Positions 1 through 7,816 of a stretch of DNA of 10,842 bases are shown in pieces. Under the pieces are notes generated by a model. It was given only the letters and a program-made list of their open reading frames with translations, searched no databases and was not told the origin of the DNA. Numbering within the stretch: the first letter of the stretch is position 1; the number at the start of each line of letters is the position of its first letter. A program made the position numbers and the translations under genes. This stretch comes from an uncultured Christensenellaceae bacterium (GTDB lineage: Bacteria; Bacillota; Clostridia; Christensenellales; MGBC116941): contig CAJUEF010000015.1 of assembly GCA_910585035.1 (NCBI GenBank), positions 13,128-23,969 on the forward strand, in the 5' to 3' direction.

Positions 1-4
1 AAAA

Positions 5-1270
5 CTACTTAATAATATCCACACCCATATAAGGTTTAAGAACGTCGGGAACGATTATTGAGCCGTCCTTTTGCTGGTAGTTTTCCATAACGGCTGCGAC
101 TGCACGTCCAACGGCAAGACCGCTTCCGTTAAAGGTATAGAGATATTTTGGCTTATCCTTAACGTCCTTTTTATAGCGCAAATTCATGCGGCGCGCCTGA
201 TAATCACCAAAGCATGAGCAAGAGCTGATTTCAACATATCTGCCGTAGGACGGCATATAAACCTCAATATCATAGGTCTTGCAGGAGGAGAAGCCAAGGT
301 CGCCGGTGCAAAGACAAACAACTCTGTAAGGCAGGTTTAACTTTTGAAGCAGGGATTCAGCCTGATTTGTAAGCCTGTCAAGCTCCTCCTGATAGTTTTC
401 AGGAGTGGTGAAATGCACGAGCTCAACCTTGTTAAACTGGTGCTGACGGATAAGCCCCCTTGTGTCTCTTCCTGCGCTGCCTGCCTCGGCTCTAAAGCAT
501 GCGGAATATGCACAGTAGCGCTGAGGCAAATCCTGCTCCATAACAATTTCGTCTGCAAGCATGTTGGTAACAGGAACTTCCGCTGTAGGAATTAAGAAGC
601 TCTCGTTGTCGGAAAGCTTAAAAGCGTCAAACTCAAACTTAGGGAGCTGGCCTGTTCCTGTCATAGTTTTTCTGGACACGATATAAGGCGGTAAAACCTC
701 AGTGTATCCGCTTTGTGCGTGAGTATCCATAAAAAAGTTTATAAGGGAACGCTCAAGCCTTGCGCCAAGACCCTTATATATATTAAAGCGTGCGCCGCTT
801 ATTTTTGCCGCATTTTCAGGGTCGAGAATACCAAGGTCTCTGCCTAAATCCCAGTGGGCCTTTGGAAGAAAATCAAAGGACGGCAAAACGCCGTATTTGC
901 GTACTTCGATATTCTCCGTATCATCTGCGCCGATTGGCACGTCGGAAAGAGGTACGTTAGGGATGTTAAGCATGATGTCTCTGATTTCAATTTCAACATC
1001 CTTTAAAATATCGTCAATTTCTTTTATTTCATCTGCAATCATACGCATCTTGGTTTTAATCAGAGAAACGTCCTTGCCTTCTTTCATCATTTCAGGAATG
1101 GAATCGGAAACCTTGTTTCTCTCCGCCTTTTTGCTTTCTGTCTGGGAAATAAGGCTTCTGCGCCTTTCATCAAGGTCAGAAAGACGGTTTAAATCCAGCT
1201 CGCCGCCGCGGTTTTTTACGGCCTCAATAACTTCCTGCTTATTTGCCATTACGTACTTTAAATCTAACAT
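5..1270 (-). CDS. serS: Serine--tRNA ligase (SerRS, class II)
   Basis: This cytoplasmic enzyme charges tRNA-Ser, and tRNA-Sec where present, with serine using ATP. The 421-residue protein is close to the usual bacterial SerRS length. The N-terminal part (about 1-110) is a charged helical region, as expected for the coiled-coil tRNA-binding arm. The class II core follows: the TAE serine-binding loop at 229-231, motif 2 starting FRAEAGSAGRDTRG at 259 and ending in the RQHQF segment, the SSCS...QARRMN segment at 349-363, and motif 3 (NGSGLAVGRAVAAVMENYQ) at 381-399. No key residue appears to be missing. The ATG at 1268-1270 is preceded by an AAAGAGG-type ribosome binding site. Only about 60 bases separate it from the upstream argS and I see no terminator there, so cotranscription with argS is likely. 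The stop codon is TAG at 5-7. Family identity is very secure. Confidence 0.97.
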   Translation of the reverse strand: MLDLKYVMANKQEVIEAVKNRGGELDLNRLSDLDERRRSLISQTESKKAERNKVSDSIPEMMKEGKDVSLIKTKMRMIADEIKEIDDILKDVEIEIRDIMLNIPNVPLSDVPIGADDTENIEVRKYGVLPSFDFLPKAHWDLGRDLGILDPENAAKISGARFNIYKGLGARLERSLINFFMDTHAQSGYTEVLPPYIVSRKTMTGTGQLPKFEFDAFKLSDNESFLIPTAEVPVTNMLADEIVMEQDLPQRYCAYSACFRAEAGSAGRDTRGLIRQHQFNKVELVHFTTPENYQEELDRLTNQAESLLQKLNLPYRVVCLCTGDLGFSSCKTYDIEVYMPSYGRYVEISSCSCFGDYQARRMNLRYKKDVKDKPKYLYTFNGSGLAVGRAVAAVMENYQQKDGSIIVPDVLKPYMGVDIIK

Positions 1271-1329
1271 TTTTTATTACCTCTTTCCTCATTGGTTTTA
1301 TTTAACTAGTATTTTCGTTTTAAGCTTTT

Positions 1330-2997
1330 TTACATGGCTTCCGGCGCTTTAAGACCTATAAGGTATAAGCCGGAGCGAATGGTATCCCTCACTTTTTTGG
1401 TGAGTAAAATTCTTGCGGATGTCAGTGACGGGTCGTCGCTTATAATGCGGTTATCAAAATAAAATTTGTTAAAAGCGCTGCAAAGGGATATAAGGAAGCG
1501 GGATATATAGCATGGCTGATAATCCTTAGCCGCATTTTTAATAACGGCAGGATAGTTTTCCAGCAGCTTTATTATTTCCATTTCCTCATCGCCTGTAAGC
1601 AATGAATAATCTATATCTTTAATATCACTGTTTTGCTTTTTAAGAACGCTGCAGCACCGTGCGTGGGTATACTGGATATATGGCCCCGTTTCTCCCTCAA
1701 AGGACAGTACCTTATCATAACTAAAGACAATATCGTTAATGCGGCTTTGAGCAACTGCGCTGTAAACCACGGCGCCTATGCCCACATCCTTTGCCACAGC
1801 TTCTTTGTTTTCAAGGGTTGGGTTTTTCTCGTTTATGGTGGCAAGGGTTTTTTCAACCGCTTTATTCATAACGTCTTCAAGGAATATGGCTTTTCCTTTT
1901 CTTGTGGACATTGTTCCCTCCTCCATGGAGGTCATGCCAAATTCCACATGAACGCAGTTTTTGCTCCACTCGTAGCCCATGAGCTCAAGCACCTTGAATA
2001 CCTGCTTAAAATGCAGGCTTTGCTGGTATGCCACAACGTAAAGATTTTTGTCAAAGCCGATTTCCTTTGCCCTGTAGGTAGCTGAGGCTAAGTCTCTGGT
2101 GGCGTAAAGGGTCGCGCCGTCCTTCTTTAATATAAGACACGGAGGCATGTTATAAGGCTCCAAATCCACCACATACGCTCCTTCGCTTTCTGTAAGCAGC
2201 TTCTTTTCCTTTAACTCGTCAATTACCGGCTGCATTTTATCGTTGTAAAAGCTTTCGCCATTATAACTATCGAAGGTAATATCCAAATCATTATATATAC
2301 GCTCTACATCTTTTAAAGTGCGCTGTTTCATCCATTCAAAGATGGAAAGGGCTTCCTCGTCCTTGTCCTCGATTTTTAAAAACCATGTGCGGGCCTGTTC
2401 ATCTAAGCCAGGGTCTTTCTCCGCTTCCTCGTGATACTTTACATAAAGGCGGTACATCTCGCGAATTCCTTCCCTGTCAATAACGGCTTTATCTCCCCAT
2501 TTTTTAAAGGCAACAATCATTTTGCCGAACTGGGTGCCGTAATCGCCAAGATAGTTAATTGAATAGCAGTCGTACCCTAAAGTTTTGTAGATACGGTAAA
2601 GGCTGTGGCCTATAGCCGTGGTGGAAAGATGCCCGATATGGAAAGGCTTTGCAATGTTAATGCTGCTGTAATCTATTATAACCCTTTTGCCGCTTCCTTC
2701 ATTGCTGCTGCCGTAATCCTCTTTCATAGCCTCTAAAACGTCTTTTACTCGCTGCTGCTTATTTATAAAGAAATTCAGATAGCCGTTAACGCTTTCCGTT
2801 CTTTCAATAAAAGGCAGATTAATTTTATCTTTAAGCTCGTCTGCAATTAAATTCGGAGCCTTTTTCATAGTGCGGCTAAGTTTAAAGCAGGGATATGCGA
2901 AATCAGCCAGTCCCGCTTTTTTTGGCGACTCAATTTGTTCTATTTCAAAACCGAGAATTTTTTCCAGCTCTGCTTTTATCTCTTGTCTGTAATCCAT
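1330..2997 (-). CDS. argS: Arginine--tRNA ligase (ArgRS, class I)
   Basis: This cytoplasmic enzyme attaches arginine to tRNA-Arg. The protein is 555 residues from the start chosen here, normal for the family. An N-terminal additional domain (about 1-100) for tRNA recognition is followed by the class I Rossmann core with HIGH at 120-123. The KMSKS-equivalent loop is MSTRKG at 363-368; many ArgRSs have a degenerate form of this loop. Then come FSYDKVLSFEGETGPYIQY at 425-443 and a helical anticodon-binding domain to the C-terminus. An in-frame ATG five codons upstream (3010-3012) would give 560 residues but has no good ribosome binding site. The ATG at 2995-2997 has GGAG six bases upstream, so it is preferred. 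A sigma-A promoter lies at 3030-3058. serS follows on the same strand after about 60 bases, suggesting an argS-serS operon. Confidence 0.97.
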   Translation of the reverse strand: MDYRQEIKAELEKILGFEIEQIESPKKAGLADFAYPCFKLSRTMKKAPNLIADELKDKINLPFIERTESVNGYLNFFINKQQRVKDVLEAMKEDYGSSNEGSGKRVIIDYSSINIAKPFHIGHLSTTAIGHSLYRIYKTLGYDCYSINYLGDYGTQFGKMIVAFKKWGDKAVIDREGIREMYRLYVKYHEEAEKDPGLDEQARTWFLKIEDKDEEALSIFEWMKQRTLKDVERIYNDLDITFDSYNGESFYNDKMQPVIDELKEKKLLTESEGAYVVDLEPYNMPPCLILKKDGATLYATRDLASATYRAKEIGFDKNLYVVAYQQSLHFKQVFKVLELMGYEWSKNCVHVEFGMTSMEEGTMSTRKGKAIFLEDVMNKAVEKTLATINEKNPTLENKEAVAKDVGIGAVVYSAVAQSRINDIVFSYDKVLSFEGETGPYIQYTHARCCSVLKKQNSDIKDIDYSLLTGDEEMEIIKLLENYPAVIKNAAKDYQPCYISRFLISLCSAFNKFYFDNRIISDDPSLTSARILLTKKVRDTIRSGLYLIGLKAPEAM

Positions 2998-3007
2998 ATT
3001 ACTCTCC
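2998..3007 (-). promoter_or_regulatory. Ribosome binding site that decides the argS start
   Basis: On the minus strand this reads GGAGAGTAAT directly before the ATG at 2995-2997, giving a GGAG core with a six-base spacer. The alternative in-frame ATG at 3010-3012 is preceded by an A/T-rich stretch without a Shine-Dalgarno core, and this GGAG lies downstream of that ATG. The shorter ArgRS is therefore the better call. Confidence 0.8.
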
Positions 3008-3029
3008 AACATTTCTAAAATATCACTAT

Positions 3030-3058
3030 ATTATATTAGTATAACATTTTACGGTAAA
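3030..3058 (-). promoter_or_regulatory. Sigma-A promoter of argS(-serS)
   Basis: Read on the minus strand, TTTACC (3053-3058) is followed after 17 bases by a perfect TATAAT (3030-3035), about 33 bases before the argS start codon. A second overlapping candidate, TTGTTA-17-TATACT, is shifted a few bases upstream, so more than one start site is possible. The leader would be only about 25 bases, leaving no room for a T-box riboswitch. Confidence 0.75.
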
Positions 3059-3107
3059 TCTAACAATATTATTTTTTCTAACCTTTATTTTTTGTCTTAT
3101 AAAAGCA

Positions 3108-3135
3108 AACATCCCATTCAAAAGAACGGGATGTT
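3108..3135 (-). terminator. Probable terminator of the RND efflux operon
   Basis: The sequence contains an inverted repeat with 8-bp arms (AACATCCC and GGGATGTT), an A/C mismatch, three further pairs and an AAAA loop. It lies about 28 bases beyond the stop codon of the RND gene on the minus strand. In that direction it is followed by TGCTTTTA, a short and imperfect T run, so termination may be partial. It separates the efflux operon from the argS promoter. Confidence 0.6.
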
Positions 3136-3162
3136 AATTTATTTATGAAATTTTTGAGCGGC

Positions 3163-6100
3163 TTATTTTTTAAGCTCCAAAAGGTCTTTTTTGGTTTTTT
3201 CATTCTTGCGTTCTTTATCCGTCATAAGATAGAGCACGGGAACTATTATCATGGTAAGTACCGTACCAAAGATAAGTCCGCCGGATACGAAAATTGCAAG
3301 GGGCTGAAGCATTTTTGTTCCTTCGCCAATACCTATAGCCATAGGCACAAGACCAAGAATAGTTGTCAGTGTTGTCAGTAAAATTGGGCGCAGACGAACC
3401 TCGCAGGTGCTTATTATTGCAGGTATCATATCCATGCCATCTGTTCTTCTAAACTGGTTTATAGTATCCACAATCAATATGGCGTTGTTTACAATGATAC
3501 CTATAAGCATAAGCATACCCATTAAAACAGGAATGCTCATAGGCATTCGCAGCACAGCAATTAACAGAAAACCGCCGGTAAATGAAAACGGAATGGAAAC
3601 CATGATAATAAGCGGCTGTTTAAAGGATTCAAACTGGGCTGCCAAAATCATATATATAAGCACAACGCCTACAAAAATAGCAAAGAGCATTTGGTTCATA
3701 GCTTCCATAAGTTCTTTTGTTGCTCCTGTAAAATCAACTTTGTAGCCGGAAGGCATTGCCATTTGACCTGTAATTTCCGTAATTTTGCTTTGAGCTTCAC
3801 CCACTGTAATTCCGTCTACTTCCACATCAAAGGATACGCTTTTTATTTTGTTTATTTTATTTATTGTTGCAGGAGAAGTTTTCTCCGTTAGTTCTGCAAC
3901 GTAGGATAACGGAATAAGCTGTCCTGTCAGCGTGGCAAGGCGCAGACCCCGAAGGGCCTCTATTGATTCCGTGCTGTTTGTATCGGTTTTCACAGTAACG
4001 TCTATTTCCGTACCTGAAAGAGAATATCTGGTTGCGGTTGTGCCCTTTTGATAAGAGCTTATTGAGGTGGCAACAGTTGCGGTTGTAAGACCGTAAAGAG
4101 ATGCTTTATCATTATCAATATCCACATGTATATATGGCTGTCCTTCTTCATAGCTGTGAGTAACCTTGGTTATGTAGCTTTCCTGTTGCAGCCTGTCAAC
4201 AATGGAATCAGCCAGTTCTTTTAAGGTTTGCAAATCCAGTCCGTCTAAATCAAAGGTAACGGTTTGAGTACCGGACATACTGCCCATCATTGCGCTGGCA
4301 CCGTTATTTGAAACGGTAACGCTGCCGCTTGGTATGCAGGAAAGGGCTTCTTTTTCCAGCTCTTTTGAAATGTCGTTTGCTGATTTGCCAATATCGGAAA
4401 GTTCTTTTGTGTTAACTGTTACGCTTAAAGACCCGGAGGACATTAAAGGATCACCGGAAGAGCCAACACTTGTATGATAATCCTCCACATAATCTATTTG
4501 TTTAAGCCTTTCTTCAAGACTATGAGCATAACTGTCAATAACCTCGAGCTTTGTGCCGTGCTCTGTTTTTACAGAAATTGTAAAGGAATTTGAATCCATG
4601 CCCGGCATAAGTTCAAGACCGGAAGTAAATCCAAATACAACGCTAATAAGGGAAAAGACAACGGCAAAGATAACAGACGTCATTCTCTTGTTAAGGGACC
4701 ATTTAAGCCCTCCAATATATTTATCACTGCCTTTGATTTTGCCGTTTAGCTTAATTTTGTTATTATCACTTATAAACATGGCTGCAAACATAGGAATAAC
4801 GGTAACGGAAACCAGCAATGAACAAAGGAGGGAGACTGTGATTGTAAGCGCCAGGTTAGAGAGCCAGTCACCTATAAGGCCGCCGGTGAACACTATAGGG
4901 AGGAATATGGCAATATTGGTTATGGTAGATGCGAAAACTGCCATTGCAACCTCTTTTGTGCCTTTAATTGCAGCTTCTATACGGCTTTCACCAAGCTCTA
5001 TATATCTAAATATGTTTTCAATAACGATAATGCTGTTATCAACAAGCATACCGACAGCAAAAGTGAGACCGCCAAGGCTTAGCAGGTTAATTGTGATATT
5101 CAGCATATAAAGGAAAGTAAAGGTGGCTATTATTGATACAGGCATGGCTATGCCTACAATTAGAGCCGTCTTTATATCCTTTAAGAAAACCATGAGCACA
5201 ATTACAGCAAGGATGACTCCCATTATTGCACTGTCTAAAACATTTTTTATGGAATCGCTTATAAAGGTACTTTGGTCCTGAGTTACATATGTATGAAGTC
5301 CGGGATTTTGTGTTTCTATTTCTTTAAACTTTTCTTTTATTGCATTTGCAGTTTCAATTATGTTTGCAGTGCTTTCCTTGCTAAAGGTTAAAGAGATTCC
5401 CGCTTTACCGTTGCTGCGGAAAATAGAGCTCGGTTCCTTATCAGTAAGGCGCACTGCTGCCATATCCTTAAGGCGCACTGAAGTGCCTGTGGTTTGAGAA
5501 ACAAGATTGAGGTTTTCTATTTCCTCAATACTTTTAAACTTGCCGTCTACTTTTAGGTTCATGTTTAAATCACCCTTAGAGGTGATACCGCCGGGAAGGG
5601 AAACATTTTCTGCCTGAAGCTGCTGAATAAGGCTGTTCATTGCAAAACCGTATTGCATCAGCTTATCCTGATTTACCGTTATTTCAACGTGGTTGATAAC
5701 GCCGCCGCTTAATGACACAGAAGATACGCCTTCGGTGGATTCGAGCATAGGTAAAATAGTGCTTTGCATATATCTGTAAAGCTCAGCCTGTGTCATAGTG
5801 TCATGGGATACTGACGCCATGATTACAGGAATTTGTGTTGGGTCAATGGAAAGTATGGTTGGGTCAGAAACGCCGTCAGGAAGCATTGGCATAACCACGC
5901 TTATATACTGGTCCATTTTATATGTTGAAGAATCCATATCCACGTCATCCTCGAACTGAACCACAATAAGGCTTGTTCCGTCAGAAGAACTGCTTTGTAT
6001 AGCTTTTACTTTTGGCACCCGGGAAATAGCTGTTTCAAGATTAGAAGTTACAATGGATTCTACTTCTTCCGGTCCGGCGTCATAACTTGTCATAACTACG

Positions 6101-6234
6101 GCAATGGGCATATTCATAGAAGGAAGCATATCAACAGGTGTTCTTGTGTAGGACACTATACCAAAGAACACCAGTGAAAGAATTAGCATAATGGTGGTAA
6201 CAGGACGTTTTACCGCCATTTCATATATTTTCAT
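3163..6234 (-). CDS. RND-superfamily efflux transporter, AcrB/SwrC-like (HAE1-type)
   Basis: This inner-membrane transporter probably exports hydrophobic compounds or lipopeptides using an ion gradient. The substrate cannot be read from sequence. At 1023 residues it has full RND length and the duplicated layout: TM1 at about 11-29, a porter domain at 40-330, a TM2-6 block at about 332-488, TM7 at about 518-538, a second porter domain to about 840, and a TM8-12 block at about 848-1004. TM4 carries GMLVDNSIIVIEN, so the AcrB Asp407/Asp408 pair is Asp399-Asn400 here. The TM10 lysine of AcrB (Lys940) is Asn916 in IGIIVNNAIL. As far as I recall, such changes are common in Gram-positive RND pumps such as SwrC/YerP. 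The ATG directly abuts the TAA of the upstream membrane-fusion gene, and its ribosome binding site (AGGGGGA) lies inside that gene, pointing to translational coupling. No TolC-like gene is present. Confidence 0.93.
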   Translation of the reverse strand: MKIYEMAVKRPVTTIMLILSLVFFGIVSYTRTPVDMLPSMNMPIAVVMTSYDAGPEEVESIVTSNLETAISRVPKVKAIQSSSSDGTSLIVVQFEDDVDMDSSTYKMDQYISVVMPMLPDGVSDPTILSIDPTQIPVIMASVSHDTMTQAELYRYMQSTILPMLESTEGVSSVSLSGGVINHVEITVNQDKLMQYGFAMNSLIQQLQAENVSLPGGITSKGDLNMNLKVDGKFKSIEEIENLNLVSQTTGTSVRLKDMAAVRLTDKEPSSIFRSNGKAGISLTFSKESTANIIETANAIKEKFKEIETQNPGLHTYVTQDQSTFISDSIKNVLDSAIMGVILAVIVLMVFLKDIKTALIVGIAMPVSIIATFTFLYMLNITINLLSLGGLTFAVGMLVDNSIIVIENIFRYIELGESRIEAAIKGTKEVAMAVFASTITNIAIFLPIVFTGGLIGDWLSNLALTITVSLLCSLLVSVTVIPMFAAMFISDNNKIKLNGKIKGSDKYIGGLKWSLNKRMTSVIFAVVFSLISVVFGFTSGLELMPGMDSNSFTISVKTEHGTKLEVIDSYAHSLEERLKQIDYVEDYHTSVGSSGDPLMSSGSLSVTVNTKELSDIGKSANDISKELEKEALSCIPSGSVTVSNNGASAMMGSMSGTQTVTFDLDGLDLQTLKELADSIVDRLQQESYITKVTHSYEEGQPYIHVDIDNDKASLYGLTTATVATSISSYQKGTTATRYSLSGTEIDVTVKTDTNSTESIEALRGLRLATLTGQLIPLSYVAELTEKTSPATINKINKIKSVSFDVEVDGITVGEAQSKITEITGQMAMPSGYKVDFTGATKELMEAMNQMLFAIFVGVVLIYMILAAQFESFKQPLIIMVSIPFSFTGGFLLIAVLRMPMSIPVLMGMLMLIGIIVNNAILIVDTINQFRRTDGMDMIPAIISTCEVRLRPILLTTLTTILGLVPMAIGIGEGTKMLQPLAIFVSGGLIFGTVLTMIIVPVLYLMTDKERKNEKTKKDLLELKK

Positions 6235-7548
6235 TTAATTAGTTTCCCCCTTTTCTTCAAGGGAGAAAACAGGAGCCCCGTCCCTAAGTGAGGAAAGATT
6301 ACTGGTTATAACCATATCTCCTGCATTAACGCCGGAAAGAACTTCAATATTGCCGCTTGCATCTTCGATGCCTGTTTCTACATTTGTTTTTCTAGCAACG
6401 CCGCCTGAGTTTATATAAATATAGGAAGTGCCGTCGTCATTTTTTAATATACCGGAGGACGGAATATAAACAGTGTTATCTTTTTGAGTTACAGGGAAGG
6501 AAGCCTTTACAAAAAATCCCGGCTTAATTTCATGATCAGGATTTTCTATTTCTACAGTCACCGGATACATTCTCGTTTGCATATCAGGGCTTGGAGCAAC
6601 AGAAGTAACTTTACCGGAAACTTTGCGGTTATCAAGAGCTTCAATGGTTATATCAATGTTATCGCCTGTTTTAACTTTTCCTACCTGAGTGTCAAGCATA
6701 TTAACAGTTAACAAAACACTATCCATATTAACTATGGTAAGTGGGATTTGTGAAACGGGATAAGAGCCGACGGTTATGTCATAAGTGCCTATTATTCCTG
6801 AAATAGGCGCATATACTTTGTAATTTTTTATTTGAGCGTCAATAGCTTTAATACCCTCCTTAGCTATATTAACCTGTCCGTCTGCCTGAATTTTTTGACC
6901 CTTTAAGGTTTTAAGGGAGCTTTCAAGCTGGGTTATTGCAGATGACAGCTGATCTGCGGAGGTTACCATTGTTTCAAGGTTATCAAACAGAGGATTGGTA
7001 ATTCCAAGGGCTTTTATTTTTGCTAGTGCAGGTTTATAATTGCCGGCCTTTAACTCTTTTTCTATTGCGCTTTTAGCAGGATTACCTTCAAGCGCTTTGC
7101 TAATAGGCTGAGTAAGTGCAGCCATTTGTTTTTCAAGTGCAGCTTTTGAATTTTTGGCATTGGTTATTTGTTTGTTTGTATCTGATATCATTGTATTAGT
7201 GTAATCAGCGCTTGCTTTTGCTGCGTTATACTGCGCCTTTGAAGCGCCTTTTTGTACTGCTGCGTCTTTAGAATCCATTGAAAAAAGGAGCTGCCCTTCT
7301 TTTACTACAGAACCAACTCCTACATTGGAGGAAATGACCTTTCCGGGCTGGGAAACAGTTACTATTACTTCAGATTTGGCTTTTAAATTACCGTCAAAGG
7401 TCATGGTGCTTGTGACTGTACCTACTTTGGCCGGGGTAGCTGCCACAGCAGTTGCGGTTATTGTGGCGTCACTGGCAGTTTGTTGACTGCTGCATCCTGC
7501 CGCTGCAACAAGGGATAATACAGCAAATGCAGCAATTAATTTTTTCAT
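6235..7548 (-). CDS. RND efflux periplasmic-adaptor (membrane-fusion) lipoprotein, HlyD/AcrA-like
   Basis: This is the adaptor subunit of the RND pump encoded next to it. The 437-residue protein starts with a lipoprotein signal, with lipobox AAGC and Cys19, so the mature protein should be anchored on the outer face of the cytoplasmic membrane. The first half of the lipoyl/barrel-sandwich domain is at about 61-95 (VTVSQPGKVISSNVGVGSVV). A long alpha-helical insert covers about 97-240, and the second lipoyl half is at 241-270 (YAPISGIIGTYDITVGSYPV). Beta-barrel and membrane-proximal domains follow, including IKPGFFVKASF at 341-351. The helical insert contains a proline- and glycine-containing stretch (about 147-190) that breaks the coiled coil. 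The gene is first in the operon: an AGGAAG ribosome binding site precedes the ATG at 7546-7548 and a strong promoter lies at 7608-7636. Its stop codon touches the start of the transporter gene. Confidence 0.93.
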   Translation of the reverse strand: MKKLIAAFAVLSLVAAAGCSSQQTASDATITATAVAATPAKVGTVTSTMTFDGNLKAKSEVIVTVSQPGKVISSNVGVGSVVKEGQLLFSMDSKDAAVQKGASKAQYNAAKASADYTNTMISDTNKQITNAKNSKAALEKQMAALTQPISKALEGNPAKSAIEKELKAGNYKPALAKIKALGITNPLFDNLETMVTSADQLSSAITQLESSLKTLKGQKIQADGQVNIAKEGIKAIDAQIKNYKVYAPISGIIGTYDITVGSYPVSQIPLTIVNMDSVLLTVNMLDTQVGKVKTGDNIDITIEALDNRKVSGKVTSVAPSPDMQTRMYPVTVEIENPDHEIKPGFFVKASFPVTQKDNTVYIPSSGILKNDDGTSYIYINSGGVARKTNVETGIEDASGNIEVLSGVNAGDMVITSNLSSLRDGAPVFSLEEKGETN

Positions 7549-7578
7549 TTGATGAACACTTCCTTTTATAAATATAAC

Positions 7579-7590
7579 ATTTATATAAAT
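7579..7590. repeat. Perfect 12-bp palindrome in the efflux leader
   Basis: ATTTATATAAAT is its own reverse complement. It lies about 10-20 bases downstream of the expected transcription start of the efflux operon, where a repressor could block elongation. It is made only of A and T in an AT-rich region, so chance is a real alternative. Confidence 0.3.
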
Positions 7591-7607
7591 ATAGTTTTAA
7601 TGCCACA

Positions 7608-7636
7608 AGTATAGCACTGTTTATTATAAGTGTAAA
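7608..7636 (-). promoter_or_regulatory. Strong extended -10 sigma-A promoter of the efflux operon
   Basis: On the minus strand TTTACA (7631-7636) is followed after 17 bases by TATACT (7608-7613). The -10 box is preceded by TGC, giving the extended -10 element TGnTATACT. Each hexamer matches consensus at five of six positions. The leader to the adaptor start codon would be about 50 bases. A promoter this good suggests either high constitutive expression or control by a repressor. Confidence 0.8.
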
Positions 7637-7659
7637 GCATTTTACGTTTAGATTTAAAC
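7632..7659. repeat. Two abutting 14-bp inverted repeats, candidate operator of the efflux operon
   Basis: The first dyad is GTAAA-GCAT-TTTAC (7632-7645) and the second GTTTA-GATT-TAAAC (7646-7659). Both have five-base arms and a four-base spacer, the half-sites are similar (GTWWA), and they touch end to end. The first overlaps the -35 hexamer of the efflux promoter and the second lies just upstream. This placement suits a regulator, but no regulator gene lies in the window and short AT-rich dyads arise by chance. Confidence 0.4.
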
Positions 7660-7787
7660 TTGTTTTTTCTCTTATAAAATGAAAAAATATGCAAAAAGGA
7701 AATTTTAATACAGTTTTAGTTTTTCATGCTGAAATTTTATTCGACTTTTAAATATTTGATTATAATCTGGCAGCAAATAAGACAAAT

Positions 7788-7816
7788 GAATAAAATTATT
7801 TAATATGGAAATAATA
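7788..7816 (+). promoter_or_regulatory. Candidate sigma-F-type promoter of spoIIR
   Basis: GGAAATAATA (7807-7816) fits the sigma-F -10 pattern GGnrAnAHTR as I recall it. GAATA (7788-7792) fits the -35 GYWTA at four of five positions. The spacer is 14 bases, one shorter than the usual 15-16, so the match is imperfect. In Bacillus subtilis spoIIR is transcribed by sigma-F in the forespore, which makes the site plausible. The leader would be about 70 bases. Confidence 0.4.

Noticed and set aside
1271..1329. Separate promoter or T-box before serS
   Set aside because: The 59 bases contain no convincing -35/-10 pair and no T-box motif.
897..1352. Long plus-strand open frame opposite serS
   Set aside because: It is the antisense shadow of a certain serS gene, with a composition typical of antisense reading. 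There is no ribosome binding site or family resemblance.
4553..5110. Plus-strand open frame of 185 codons opposite the RND gene
   Set aside because: It is antisense to the well-conserved TM region of the transporter. Its hydrophobic look comes from the complementary strand of the membrane segments.
7740..7746. Spo0A box upstream of spoIIR (TTCGACT)
   Set aside because: It is a single site with one mismatch. One such seven-base match in a region this size is not surprising, and spoIIR is a sigma-F gene in Bacillus.
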